Part shown: piece by piece, positions 15,545 through 24,700 of the stretch | Layout of the letters: every line of letters starts with the position of its first letter | How positions within the stretch are numbered: the stretch's first letter is position 1 | Source: SVTX01 sp045658225 | Lineage (GTDB): Bacteria; Bacillota; Clostridia; Oscillospirales; CAG-272 | Assembly: GCA_045658225.1 (NCBI GenBank) | Contig: JAZOUO010000048.1 | Coordinates: 1-28,864, forward strand | Length of the DNA: 28,864 nt | Reading direction: 5' to 3' | Translations under genes and position numbers: made by a program | The notes under the pieces: model-generated | What the model was told of the DNA's origin: nothing | Databases searched by the model: none | What the model saw: the letters and a program-made list of their open reading frames with translations, nothing else

Positions 15545-16879
15545 TTACATATGCTCGGGATTTTTGACTCTGCGTGAATGATTTTTGGGCTTTGGCGTAA
15601 TGTCTCCCGCCTTTGTGAGTGCCCATTTTGTGAGCACAGGTCCGAATATCTCGTACACAAGCACGCTGAAAAGAATGACGAAACGGACTGTGTTTGCGAT
15701 TTCCGTGCCGCCAAGCATTTCGTCGCTTGCGACCGTGCTAACCATTCCCAGTGCCACTCCTGCTTGGGGAAGAAGGGTGACGCCGAGATAATTGACGGTA
15801 TTCTTGTCACATCCCATAAGCTGTGAGGAAAATCTCGTACCGAAATATTTTCCTGCCGAACGGAAGATGATGTATATAACTCCAATCAACACAAATTCAG
15901 GCTTGAGGAAGACGCCAAGGTCAAGCTCCGCACCGCTGACCACGAAGAACAGAATAAGCAGAGGCTTTGTCCAACTGTCCGCACGGCTCATCATTTCGTC
16001 CGAGCATTCGCAGACGTTGCAGAACACCGTTCCGCACATCATACACGTAAGCAGAGACGAAAAGCCTATATGTACGTTTCCTATATGAAGATTTTTGAGC
16101 GCGGTCAGAGCCACCGTGATAAACACGAAGGCTATTACAAGGGAGAGTCGGTTGCTGTTTGAATGAAAGAGCTTTTCAAGCTCGGAAAGAATAAATCCGA
16201 GAAGCGCGCCAAGCAGAAGGGAAGCGACAATCTCGATAAGCGGTTCAACTACTATTGAGATAATGCTCGGGTCGCCGCCGCTTATTGCTTTTGCTATTCC
16301 CATAAGGACTGCGAAAACTATAAGACCGACTGCATCGTCCAGCGCAACTATGGGGAGCAGCATATCGGTAAGAGGGCCTTTCGCCTTGTACTGACGTACG
16401 ACCATAAGCGTTGCCGCTGGAGCGGTCGCAGATGCGATAGCTCCAAGGATGATGGCTGCAGGCAAGGGAAGAATGTCGTTGCCTGTAATTCCTAGAAGAA
16501 TGTAGTGCAATCCTATAAGCGCGCCGCATACTACGAGCGAGGCGACAAGCGCCTGCACGCAGCCTATGACGGCTACGTTTTTGCCCGTCTTTTTCAAGTC
16601 CGAGAGCTTAAACTCGCTACCAATTGAAAACGCAATAAAGCCGAGAGCTACATCGGAAAGTATCCCAAGCGCCTCGACGTCGGCAAAGTCTTTTGCGGAG
16701 AATCCAAGATGATAGCCTCCGGGAAAAGTCACCCGACCAAGACAAAAGCAACCTATAATCACACCCGCAACGAGATAACCCGTGACGGCAGGAAGCTTGA
16801 GCAGCTTGCAAATTCGCGACATAAGCAGTCCGACCATTACGCAGACTGAAATTGAAAGTAAAATTTGTGTGGTATCCAT
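15545..16879 (-). CDS. CPA2-family cation:proton antiporter
   Basis: The 444-residue membrane protein fits the CPA2 monovalent cation:proton antiporter family (KefB/NapA-like transport domain). It has about twelve hydrophobic segments. Typical stretches are the N-terminal CKLLKLPAVTGYLVAGVIIG, the core IALDDAVGLIVFAVLMGI (membrane Asp pair) and LGAIASATAPAATLMVVRQYKAKG. There is no C-terminal RCK/TrkA-N domain, so nucleotide regulation is not evident. The frame opens at 16915, but ATG 16879 follows AAGAAGG at good spacing and begins a normal first helix. The transported ion (Na+ or K+) cannot be told. A repeat-derived hairpin lies upstream, and no clear promoter was found. Confidence 0.9.
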   Translation of the reverse strand: MDTTQILLSISVCVMVGLLMSRICKLLKLPAVTGYLVAGVIIGCFCLGRVTFPGGYHLGFSAKDFADVEALGILSDVALGFIAFSIGSEFKLSDLKKTGKNVAVIGCVQALVASLVVCGALIGLHYILLGITGNDILPLPAAIILGAIASATAPAATLMVVRQYKAKGPLTDMLLPIVALDDAVGLIVFAVLMGIAKAISGGDPSIISIVVEPLIEIVASLLLGALLGFILSELEKLFHSNSNRLSLVIAFVFITVALTALKNLHIGNVHIGFSSLLTCMMCGTVFCNVCECSDEMMSRADSWTKPLLILFFVVSGAELDLGVFLKPEFVLIGVIYIIFRSAGKYFGTRFSSQLMGCDKNTVNYLGVTLLPQAGVALGMVSTVASDEMLGGTEIANTVRFVILFSVLVYEIFGPVLTKWALTKAGDITPKPKNHSRRVKNPEHM

Positions 16880-16974
16880 AATGAGCCTTCTTTCGTATGC
16901 GGGGAATTGTCCCACGCCCCACTAAAAACTTTAATCAAATTTTAAGTGTCAAAATTTAATCAAACAATCATTTA

Positions 16975-17092
16975 AAAGCTCTCCCATTTCCAATTTCAAA
17001 ACGGGGTCTTAAAAAATTTTTTTGGGGGAAGTTTTTTGAAGGGGGTGCGGGGGAGACCTTTTTTTAAAAAAGTCTCCCCCGAAAGCTCTCCC
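16975..17092. repeat. Intergenic G/C-rich palindromic repeat bounded by an 11-bp direct repeat
   Basis: The heptadecamer-like runs GGGGGAAGTTTTTTGAAGGG and CGGGGGAGAC...GTCTCCCCCG form a compact element between ridA and the antiporter gene. The 11-mer AAAGCTCTCCC occurs at 16975-16985 and again at 17082-17092, right at the ridA stop codon. Elements with this alternating G-run and T-run texture are frequent between genes in gut Clostridia. It may double as the ridA terminator. Confidence 0.6.
17048..17081 (-). terminator. Terminator hairpin of the ilvA-ridA unit
   Basis: A 10-bp perfect stem (CGGGGGAGAC/GTCTCCCCCG) has a 14-nt T/A loop. It starts 12 bases past the ridA stop. The T-run is in the loop rather than after the stem, so efficiency is uncertain. 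Confidence 0.6.
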
Positions 17093-17470
17093 TTAATCAA
17101 TCTCCGCTATCGCCTCGACTTCTACGAGGACATTTTTGGGGAGAGTTTTAACTGCAACGCAAGAGCGTGCAGGCTTTGATGTGAAATATGTTGCGTAGAC
17201 CTCGTTGAATTCGGCAAAGTCTGCCATATCTGCGAGGAAGCAAGTGGTTTTTACAACTCGTGTGATGTCGGAGCCTGACGCCTCAAGAACCGCCTTGAGA
17301 TTTTTGCATACCTGCTCGGTCTGTCCCTTGATGTCGGTTGCCTCTACCTGACCGCTTGCGGGGTTTATAGCTATCTGACCTGACGTGAACACAAGTCCGT
17401 TTGCGCGGACTGCCTGACTGTACGGGCCTATCGCGTCGGGGGCGTTTTTAGTGTATACTCTTTCGGACAT
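17093..17470 (-). CDS. ridA: RidA family 2-iminobutanoate/2-iminopropanoate deaminase
   Basis: The 125-residue protein is a canonical RidA: GPYSQA (15-20), GLVFTSGQIAINP (25-37), the substrate-anchoring Arg102 in KPARSCVAV, and Glu119 in VEVEAIAEID. It hydrolyses reactive enamines/imines released by PLP enzymes such as threonine dehydratase, which stops them damaging other enzymes. The start is taken as ATG 17470, just one base after the ilvA TGA, with GAGGTGA inside the ilvA end; an in-frame Met at 17512 would overlap ilvA and lacks a site. The gene order puts the imine producer and its scavenger on one message, strong support for both calls. Confidence 0.96.
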   Translation of the reverse strand: MSERVYTKNAPDAIGPYSQAVRANGLVFTSGQIAINPASGQVEATDIKGQTEQVCKNLKAVLEASGSDITRVVKTTCFLADMADFAEFNEVYATYFTSKPARSCVAVKTLPKNVLVEVEAIAEID

Positions 17471-17471
17471 A

Positions 17472-18680
17472 TCAGTCACCTCTTTCGTTATGTAAGTGCA
17501 AGCCCGCATCAAGCAGAGCCTTGTTTATTTCATTTATATGCTCGTAGTTTCGAGTTTCAAGTATAAGACGGAGGAAGCATCCGTTGATGTCCTCGGTCTC
17601 GCTTCCGCGCTCGTGGCTGACGGAGATGACGTTTCCTCCCTTGGATGCGATTATCTCCGCAACCTTCTGAAGCTGACCGGGTTTATCCATAAGCTCAATA
17701 CAAAGCTCGCAGGAACGACCCGTCTTATAGAGACCGCGTTTGATGACACGGGAGAGAATTGTGACGTCGATATTACCGCCCGATACCACGCATACCACGT
17801 TTTTATTCTTTACGGGTATTTTGTTAAACATTACTGCCGCGACCGAGACTGCGCCCGCGCCTTCAGCAACCATCTTATGCTGCTCGATAAGGGCAAGAAT
17901 AGCGGAGCAAATTTCGTCCTCGGTGACGGTGACGATGCCGTCAACATACTGATTGACAAGCTCAAACGTGTTCACACCGGGCTGCTTGACCGCAATACCG
18001 TCTGCTATAGTTGAAACGGACGAAAGACGCTCGATTCTCTTGTTTGCAATAGAGTTGAGCATGCTGGGCGCACCCTGCGCCTGAACGCCGTAGACCTTAC
18101 AGTTGGGCTTGAGCTTTTTGATAGCACACGCCACGCCCGATATAAGTCCGCCGCCGCCAATGGGGACGACCACTGCGTCCACGTCTTCAAGGTCGGAGAG
18201 TATTTCAAGACCTATCGTGCCCTGACCCGCGATGACTCGCTCGTCGTCAAAGGGATGAACGAACGTATAGCCAAACTCGTCGCGAAGCTCGAGAGCCTTC
18301 TTGTACGCGTCGTCATAAACGCCTTTTACAAGACATACGTCTGCGCCATAGCCTTTGGTTGCCTCAACCTTGGAGATGGGCGCGCCGTCGGGCAGGCAGA
18401 TGAGAGACTTTATGCCGTATTTAGTTGCCGCGAGAGCCACACCCTGCGCGTGATTTCCCGCAGAGCAAGCGATAACGCCGCGAGCTTTTTCTTCATCGGA
18501 AAGCTGGGAGATCATATATCCCGAGCCGCGCACCTTAAAGGAGCCTGTAAGCTGAAGATTCTCGGGCTTGAGATAGACATTGCAATCGGGGTTTATAGCA
18601 GGGGAGTAAACGAGATTTGTTTTACGCACCACGTCCTTGAGGACGAATGATGCGTGATATATCATATCTAAATTAAGCAT
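17472..18680 (-). CDS. ilvA: Threonine ammonia-lyase with C-terminal ACT domain
   Basis: This 402-residue PLP enzyme turns threonine into 2-oxobutanoate and ammonia. Lys49 in TGSFKVRGS binds PLP; SAGNHAQGVA (73-82) and the Gly-rich IGGGGLISG loop hold the cofactor phosphate. Residues from about 325 form one ACT domain (CELCIELMDKPGQLQKVAEI), a ligand-sensing unit. Length and the single ACT domain place it with the shorter, 400-residue threonine dehydratases, some of which are biodegradative (TdcB-like) and some biosynthetic, so the symbol is approximate. It heads an operon with ridA and has a perfect SigA promoter at 18712-18740. No branched-chain synthesis genes are near. The leader is short, with no T-box. 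Confidence 0.93.
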   Translation of the reverse strand: MLNLDMIYHASFVLKDVVRKTNLVYSPAINPDCNVYLKPENLQLTGSFKVRGSGYMISQLSDEEKARGVIACSAGNHAQGVALAATKYGIKSLICLPDGAPISKVEATKGYGADVCLVKGVYDDAYKKALELRDEFGYTFVHPFDDERVIAGQGTIGLEILSDLEDVDAVVVPIGGGGLISGVACAIKKLKPNCKVYGVQAQGAPSMLNSIANKRIERLSSVSTIADGIAVKQPGVNTFELVNQYVDGIVTVTEDEICSAILALIEQHKMVAEGAGAVSVAAVMFNKIPVKNKNVVCVVSGGNIDVTILSRVIKRGLYKTGRSCELCIELMDKPGQLQKVAEIIASKGGNVISVSHERGSETEDINGCFLRLILETRNYEHINEINKALLDAGLHLHNERGD

Positions 18681-18711
18681 AATTGGACTTCCTTTTTATA
18701 ATATATTCTAT

Positions 18712-18740
18712 ATTATATTCCCAAAGGCTTTTTTTGTCAA
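18712..18740 (-). promoter_or_regulatory. SigA promoter of ilvA-ridA
   Basis: On the minus strand TTGACA (18735-18740), a 17-nt spacer and TATAAT (18712-18717) are perfect consensus, about 30 nt before the ilvA start. Confidence 0.93.
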
Positions 18741-18801
18741 TATAAAATCAAAAATTTATTCAACTAAAGTGACCGAGCTGCCGAATTATACAATCAAAAA
18801 A

Positions 18802-18828
18802 GACACGCCCGACGGTGTCGGGCGTGTC
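18802..18828 (-). terminator. Terminator of the plsC-gltS unit
   Basis: A 12-bp perfect stem (GACACGCCCGAC/GTCGGGCGTGTC) with a 3-nt loop is followed on the minus strand by six T. It lies 9 bases past the gltS stop codon. Confidence 0.95.
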
Positions 18829-18837
18829 AAAACATTT

Positions 18838-20229
18838 TTACTTTTTATCTTTAGGCTTTCTCCGCTTAAATATCTTGCTTCTGAACAGAATAATATTCAT
18901 TCCCGCAAAGAACACAACGAATATTATAAGTGTGAGAACGGGCTTTGTCATCGCAAGAGTTGCCAAAAACATCATCGGGAAGCCAAATACGATAGCAGGG
19001 AAGTTCTGATAAACCATATTGTCCGCGGCGGGTGTTTTGAAGTCCTCATCTATTTCACGTAGGAGGATTGTACCCGTGCTCGCCGTACCCGTGAGCATAC
19101 CGTACATCATAAGGAACTGCTCTTCGCAGTAATCGGGGAAAAGCGTCTTTGCAACTATACGGTTGTATGTGTACGTGATGATAATTCCAACCACCGAGAG
19201 TATAGCAAGCACTCCGACGTAGCTTGCAAGAGTTTCAAGCTGAATCGCGGCAACACCCGCAACTATCATAATATCAAAGAAAAAGTTGCTTATACGAGTG
19301 AGCAAAAAGTTGTTGGTCTGCTTTCTTCTGATGAGCTGCTTGTTGTTGAGGAATTTGAGAATTGCCTTAACTACCACTGCCATAAGCACGCCCAGCAAGA
19401 AATTAAAACCGTAAATGACTGACTTCAGACCGTCACCGAAGAAGCTTCCAAGCAGAGCCATAATGCCGTAAGCCAGAACGTATGTGACGACCACAAGGGC
19501 AACCTGAACGGTTATCTTGTCAAGACTCTCCTGAAGCGGTATCTCACCTGCGGGAGAGACCTCCTCAACCTGCGAGGAGCCGTCTGATCTGTCAGACTTT
19601 TTAAGCTTGCCCTTTTTCTTCACAATGTGAAGATGAACGACACCGCCAATACTTGCAGAAAGGAAGCCGATAGCAGCGATCGCAAGGCCGAAATTCGTTC
19701 CGTTAACAAAGCCGTTTGCCTCATAGATCGAGCCGTAGTTCATTGCCTGTCCAGTGCCCTGACCAAAGCCAAAGGCAAGAAGCACGCCTGCCGCGGGGAA
19801 GAAGTTTTTCATCACAAGCGTTGCGATGATAGTAATGCCAATTCCGAATATTGCCTGAATAAGATAAGTGGACACGGTAGTCACACCTGTGTTGAATATC
19901 TCGACCGTGCGGGATTTGGTCATTTTGTTTTTCGAGGTCTTGAGCGCAGACGCAATAAAACCAAGAGCCAGCGAATGATATGTAATTACCTCAAGGGTGC
20001 TGTAGCCCTTGCCGTTGAAGACGTCGGCGTCAAAAAAGCTATCCTTTGTGATAAGCTTGTATATTCCCGTTATAAGAAGGATGATTGCGCCGCCAAGCAC
20101 CGACGTAGGAATGAGAGATTTCTTGAGCAGAGGGATCTTTTTAAGCAGGTGACCGAGCAACAAGCTGCCAAACAGCACACCAAACAAAAGCATCCAGCTC
20201 CACACACTAGAGTCCCAAAAACGAATCAT
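18838..20229 (-). CDS. gltS: Sodium/glutamate symporter family (GltS-like) transporter
   Basis: The 463-residue membrane protein resembles the ESS family that carries glutamate with sodium. It has two hydrophobic halves of about five helices each, joined by a charged cytoplasmic linker (about 205-235, KKKGKLKKSDRSDG). Repeat-like pore motifs are visible: GFGQGTGQAMNYGS in the first half and MLTGTASTGTILLREID in the second. The start at 20229 has AAAGGAGA upstream and overlaps the end of the acyltransferase gene by 23 bases, so both are on one message. A strong hairpin follows. Substrate assignment is by family; some divergence from Escherichia GltS means another anion is possible. Confidence 0.85.
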   Translation of the reverse strand: MIRFWDSSVWSWMLLFGVLFGSLLLGHLLKKIPLLKKSLIPTSVLGGAIILLITGIYKLITKDSFFDADVFNGKGYSTLEVITYHSLALGFIASALKTSKNKMTKSRTVEIFNTGVTTVSTYLIQAIFGIGITIIATLVMKNFFPAAGVLLAFGFGQGTGQAMNYGSIYEANGFVNGTNFGLAIAAIGFLSASIGGVVHLHIVKKKGKLKKSDRSDGSSQVEEVSPAGEIPLQESLDKITVQVALVVVTYVLAYGIMALLGSFFGDGLKSVIYGFNFLLGVLMAVVVKAILKFLNNKQLIRRKQTNNFLLTRISNFFFDIMIVAGVAAIQLETLASYVGVLAILSVVGIIITYTYNRIVAKTLFPDYCEEQFLMMYGMLTGTASTGTILLREIDEDFKTPAADNMVYQNFPAIVFGFPMMFLATLAMTKPVLTLIIFVVFFAGMNIILFRSKIFKRRKPKDKK

Positions 20230-21427
20230 TTGTATCTCCTTTGCTGATGTTTTTGTAGCGGAAGAAAAGGTTTATGTACTTTATGGCATTAAACCGCTTT
20301 CCGCCCTTGACCTGATAAATATGGGTCTTATAATATATGTTAAGCTTGTTTTTACCAAGCACGGTAAGGGTAGATATTTCACCAAAGGGGAAATAGTATG
20401 TCTCCTTATCCTCGGCGGTTATTATAATTTTATCTCCGTACAGAGAAATACTTACATTTTTGTGAAGAAGCTCTTTTTTCTTGTAAACGATTTCCTCAGA
20501 AAAGCTGGCGACGTCGTTGTATATTGGCGTGTCGGTCATAGAGGTCACGTCGAGACTGTTTACAAAGTTCTTCTGATAATCGTACCAATCTGACACGAAC
20601 TCGTAAGGAAAGTCGAATCCCACGCCCTCAAGCTTCTTTGAGGGGAGGTATCTTATCTGTCTGTGACATTTTTTACACTCAATAATATCGCCGTGGCTCT
20701 CAAACTCCGAAAGTCCGCAATAGGGACATACGTACATAGCGCGCTCAAGATATTCAGCAAGCTTTTTATGGCGGTATTCGCCGTCATCCTTCGCCTCGTT
20801 GACGTACAATTCCTCGCTGATGACTGTGAACAGCTCGTCATCAGACATTTCCTTATATTCCTCGGGATATATGACTCGCGAGATATATCCGCGCATTTTG
20901 CCCTTGCGGACAACGTCGCTCCAACGGGGGTGCACACCGTATCCGCCTTCAATTCTGAAAAGAAGAATGGGAACGTTCAGCTTGCGCGCAAGCATTACGA
21001 TAGACGGGCTCATATATTCAGTCTTTCCGCTGTAGGTGCGGTTTCCCTCAGGAGCGATTGCTATGCTTCCTCCCTCCTTAGATACCTTTATACAGTTAAG
21101 AATGGCTCTTATGTCGGTGGTCTGTTTTTTTATCGGTATAGGCTCAACCAGGAACTTTATAAGAGATGATAAAAAGCCCTTTGAAAACAAGTCCTCGGAT
21201 GCAAGATAATATAGCGGGCCCTTGAATGCCAGACCTACAAAGAACTGGTCAAACGCCGTCTGATGATTTAACAAAATAAGGTAAGGACGCTTTTGTTGCT
21301 CTTTGAATTTTTCTACCTTTATGTTATATCTCAGGCGGGAATAAACTCCAAGAGTATAGCGCAAAATGAAAGTCACCACGTGGTGACGCGGCTTCATCCA
21401 TTTTTTCTTTGATTTTTTTTCGCTCAT
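20207..21427 (-). CDS. PlsC-family acyltransferase with C-terminal zinc ribbon and PH-like domain
   Basis: In this 406-residue protein, residues 45-215 form a 1-acylglycerol-3-phosphate acyltransferase-like domain: catalytic NHQTAFD (His55, Asp60; HX4D) and the glycerolphosphate-binding EGNRTYSGKTEYM (127-139). A rubredoxin-like zinc ribbon follows (Cys234, 237, 251, 254). Residues about 310-395 are beta-rich and look like a PH/GRAM-type module (YYFPFGEISTLTVLGKNKL). PlsC enzymes put the second acyl chain on phospholipids at the inner membrane face. The two added domains suggest a regulated or specialised role. The start at 21427 follows GAGGGA; an extended -10 promoter lies at 21514-21522. 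It overlaps gltS by 23 bases. The tail assignment is inference. Confidence 0.85.
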   Translation of the reverse strand: MSEKKSKKKWMKPRHHVVTFILRYTLGVYSRLRYNIKVEKFKEQQKRPYLILLNHQTAFDQFFVGLAFKGPLYYLASEDLFSKGFLSSLIKFLVEPIPIKKQTTDIRAILNCIKVSKEGGSIAIAPEGNRTYSGKTEYMSPSIVMLARKLNVPILLFRIEGGYGVHPRWSDVVRKGKMRGYISRVIYPEEYKEMSDDELFTVISEELYVNEAKDDGEYRHKKLAEYLERAMYVCPYCGLSEFESHGDIIECKKCHRQIRYLPSKKLEGVGFDFPYEFVSDWYDYQKNFVNSLDVTSMTDTPIYNDVASFSEEIVYKKKELLHKNVSISLYGDKIIITAEDKETYYFPFGEISTLTVLGKNKLNIYYKTHIYQVKGGKRFNAIKYINLFFRYKNISKGDTNDSFLGL

Positions 21428-21513
21428 ATGCGTTCCCTCAAAATTATCTTGATTTTGGTATGACTTTGTGATAAAATCAGTCCTTTCGCAACATGAACTG
21501 CCACAATTATCAC

Positions 21514-21522
21514 ATTATACCA
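21514..21522 (-). promoter_or_regulatory. Extended -10 promoter of the acyltransferase-gltS unit
   Basis: On the minus strand TGGTATAAT gives an extended -10 element (TG-N-TATAAT) with no good -35. It lies about 90 nt before the acyltransferase start, leaving a leader in which GATTTT and AAAATC could pair. The rest of the roughly 300-base gap to 21726 is A/T rich and shows only the terminator at 21677-21704. Confidence 0.65.
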
Positions 21523-21676
21523 TGCCAATATTATCATATTAAATAAAACTTAAAATTAACCCAATGTAAATTTTTTAGAATTATGGGGAATTTTGTCGAG
21601 AAAGGTCAAGCATCCTCAAATTAGACTCGGTTATATATTATATTTTGGAGTGGGCAACAAAATAATAGCACAACTA

Positions 21677-21704
21677 CAAAAGGACACCTTTTGGTGTCCT
21701 TTTG
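21677..21704 (-). terminator. Terminator of the GH106-like lipoprotein gene
   Basis: A 12-bp perfect stem (CAAAAGGACACC/GGTGTCCTTTTG) with a 4-nt loop lies 22 bases past the stop codon. On the minus strand TTTTG ends the hairpin. Confidence 0.85.
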
Positions 21705-21726
21705 CCAATTATTGCTGACTTGACAA

Positions 21727-24700
21727 TCAGCTTTCGCGTACTATCAAAACTCCCTGATATGCGGGGATAATAATCTCCAATGTGCCCTTGGAGCAATCTA
21801 CAGTTTGGATGTCGCCCGATCCGGGATAGTATATGGTTGCTGTTCCTGTGTAGCCGTCGGTGTAGCTCCACTGTACCGTCATATCCGTATCATCCGTATT
21901 AACAAGGAAGGATACCTTATGCGTCTCGGATATAAAGTCTCCCATCAAGAGGTCTCTACTGTTGCCCTCGCTTACTTGTGTTGTAAGGCTTGTGGAGATA
22001 TTCGCCTTTATTAGGCTCAAAAGAGAGCCCAAGGAGTTTGCGCTTAAATTATCAAAGTCTGCCATAATATCTGCTATCTCTTCCTCTTGATCAAGCTTAA
22101 GACCGTGAGAGATAGTTGATTTGAAAAATATTACTTTGCCTCCTGCATTTTCAAATTCAGCAAGCTTCTGGAGAGCCTCTACGGAAATATACTCGGTAAA
22201 GGGAATAACTATGGTGGAGTAGCTTCCAAGACCGATGACCATTTTTCCGTCTGCCGTAATATGAGACTGACAGATGCTTTCGTCGTCAAGTACTGTAAAG
22301 AGGAGCTGATTTTGCAACAGAGACAGACAAACCTTCTCGTAATTTGTGTTAAGTTCAACTGCTTTAGTGTCCTTGCCGGAGGCTGAGGAATGATCGCTGT
22401 CGGCGTCATGATATGCCTGGACTGTGGCGATAGGATAGAATATTCCAAGCTCGCCGCACTCAACTGTCTCATCAAGTATGGTGTTCAGACGGCCTATATA
22501 TGTGTTCATCGTGTTGAACTCTGTGATGGTATAGTTCATATCAGGATTTATCACGTTATAGATGTTCGTACCAAGCAGACGGGTTATTGAAAGTCCCGCG
22601 ATGGATACGCCGAGAACGTCATCATAATTTTCCAACGCTTTTACGGCATTGGGATTGTATTCTATCATTACGTCGCTCTTACCCGCGTTTTTTGCGGCAG
22701 AGGAGACGTAGCGGAGACCCATATAACTTCCGATGAAGTTCTGGCTTAAGAGATGCTCGGGATCTACCCACAAAACGTCAGCGCCTGGGATAGTCATACC
22801 GCCAACCACTTGCATAAAGTTGCCGCCGTAGGTTTCTATATGGTCATTCATGTTCTCCTCGAACAGAAGGTGTCCCGAGGATGCGACTCCGTTTTCCTCA
22901 CACCACTCTGTTATCTGGTCGATGTAAGACTCCTTGAACATAGCTGAGACAAGCTGATAGTAGTTGAGTCTTATCGTGCGGTCGTAAACAGTTGAGCCCG
23001 AGAACAGACTGGGGATGTTTATTTCATAGCCGTAAGTCTGGTAGAATCTCTCCGCGAGGCCGTCTGTCCAAACTACGTAGTCCTTCATATCTCTATTTCC
23101 AAGTTGAGGCTCGTCGGTAAAGAATGCGGTAATATTTTTGAAGGACTCGCCCAGATTATCCTTATACTGCTGATGTGTGAGCTGAATAAAGCACTTGACC
23201 GCATCGGGATTAAGCAGGTCGACGTCACGCAAGGAATTAAAGTCTGTTCTATCCTCGACATCGGCATAGGTATAGCGGAGGACGTATATATCAAGCACCC
23301 AGTTGCCCGATGCAGCGACTGAAACGGAAGCGTCGCTGTTTATCTCAAGCTTTACCGAGCCAGAGGCATCCGTAAGGATCGCCTCTATAATGCCAAGCTC
23401 AATATCCTTGCCGTTTTTGTCGCCAAGCTTGTAGGAGGCAACACCTCCCGTGCCTGTCAGAACGATATGCTCAATGCCGGTGGATTCCCATTCGCGCCCG
23501 GGCTGATGGTCAAGAACAAGACCGTAAGCTTTGCCACTGGGCCACTGGTATTCGTCGTATATCCAGAGAGTCATATTCTTGCCAGCCGCGTAATCGAACG
23601 CGTTCTTGAGGAGTGTAAATTCATAGGAATCCTTCAGATAGTTCTGATTGAATCTTACGTTAGAAACTATGCCGCCGTATCCTCCTGCGAGCATCAAGTC
23701 AACCGGTGAGGTGCTTGTGCCAAATCCATAATGAAGCCAATTCATTCGCTTGCCGTTCGTTGGACTTTCAAATTGCTTGCCAAGCCAAAAATCACTATAG
23801 TTCACGTTGGGATTTCCTCCGGAATAATCTGGGTCGAAATTAATAAATTCTGCAGCGTCGGTCGCTGTCTTGAAAAATGCGTATGCCATTATGTAGTATT
23901 GTGTTTGAGCAAAAAGCTGTCCTGAGCCGCTCGCTCCATGATCAAACAGGTCAAGTCTTACCTCGGTATATGTGCCTGTGTAGGGCTTATCCGTGGGGGC
24001 GTAATACATCGTACTGAGATCTGTAAGATTACAAATTACAAGCTGCCAACCGTCAGCTGACCTATGGCTTATAGCCTGACAGGGGAAATCTCCTCCCATA
24101 TTGGTGGTCTTAAAACGAAGCTCTCCCTTCACTGTTTCGTCGTTGGTCTTTACAAGCATAGCAAAGATGGGGTATTCCTCGCAATCTACTCTGGAGGAGG
24201 GGAGCTTAAGAGTAATATAAGGGTCGTTGCATAATCCGTTGCCCGAATCTACAAAAGTGAACTGCACGGAATTATCAACAAAGCTGGTTATTATGTTGTG
24301 CGCTCCGGAAAAGCTTGTCAACGCGGCAGAGGGCTCTGTAAGGTCCACACAGTGATCGTAAACAGGCGTCGGCTTTTCTGTGGGCTTTTCTGTAGGCTTT
24401 TCAGAGGGAGTTTCGGTAGGTTTCTCTGTGGGCTTTGTCGTGGGAGTAGCTGTGGGTTTTTCGGTAGCAACCTCTGTGGGCTTTTCTGTAGGGGCAGCTG
24501 TAGGTTTTTCTGTAGGCTTTTCTGTGGGGTTCCCTGTTGGGTTATCCTCAGGCGTAGTCGTAGGGGTCTCCGTTGGGGTCTGTGTGGGTTTTTCGGTAGG
24601 TTCAGACGAGGGAATTTCCGTCGGCTGAATCTCCGAGGGCATTTCTGTAGGATTATCTATAATATCCTGTGTCGGCTTTTCGGTGGGAGTGTGTGTTGGG

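Noticed and set aside
16916..16975. Promoter for the antiporter gene with TTGACA near 16965
   Set aside because: A TTGACA exists on the minus strand, but no -10 element lies at 16-18 bases from it.
18681..18760. T-box or other leader RNA before ilvA
   Set aside because: The SigA promoter lies only about 30 bases before the start codon, leaving no room for a structured leader.
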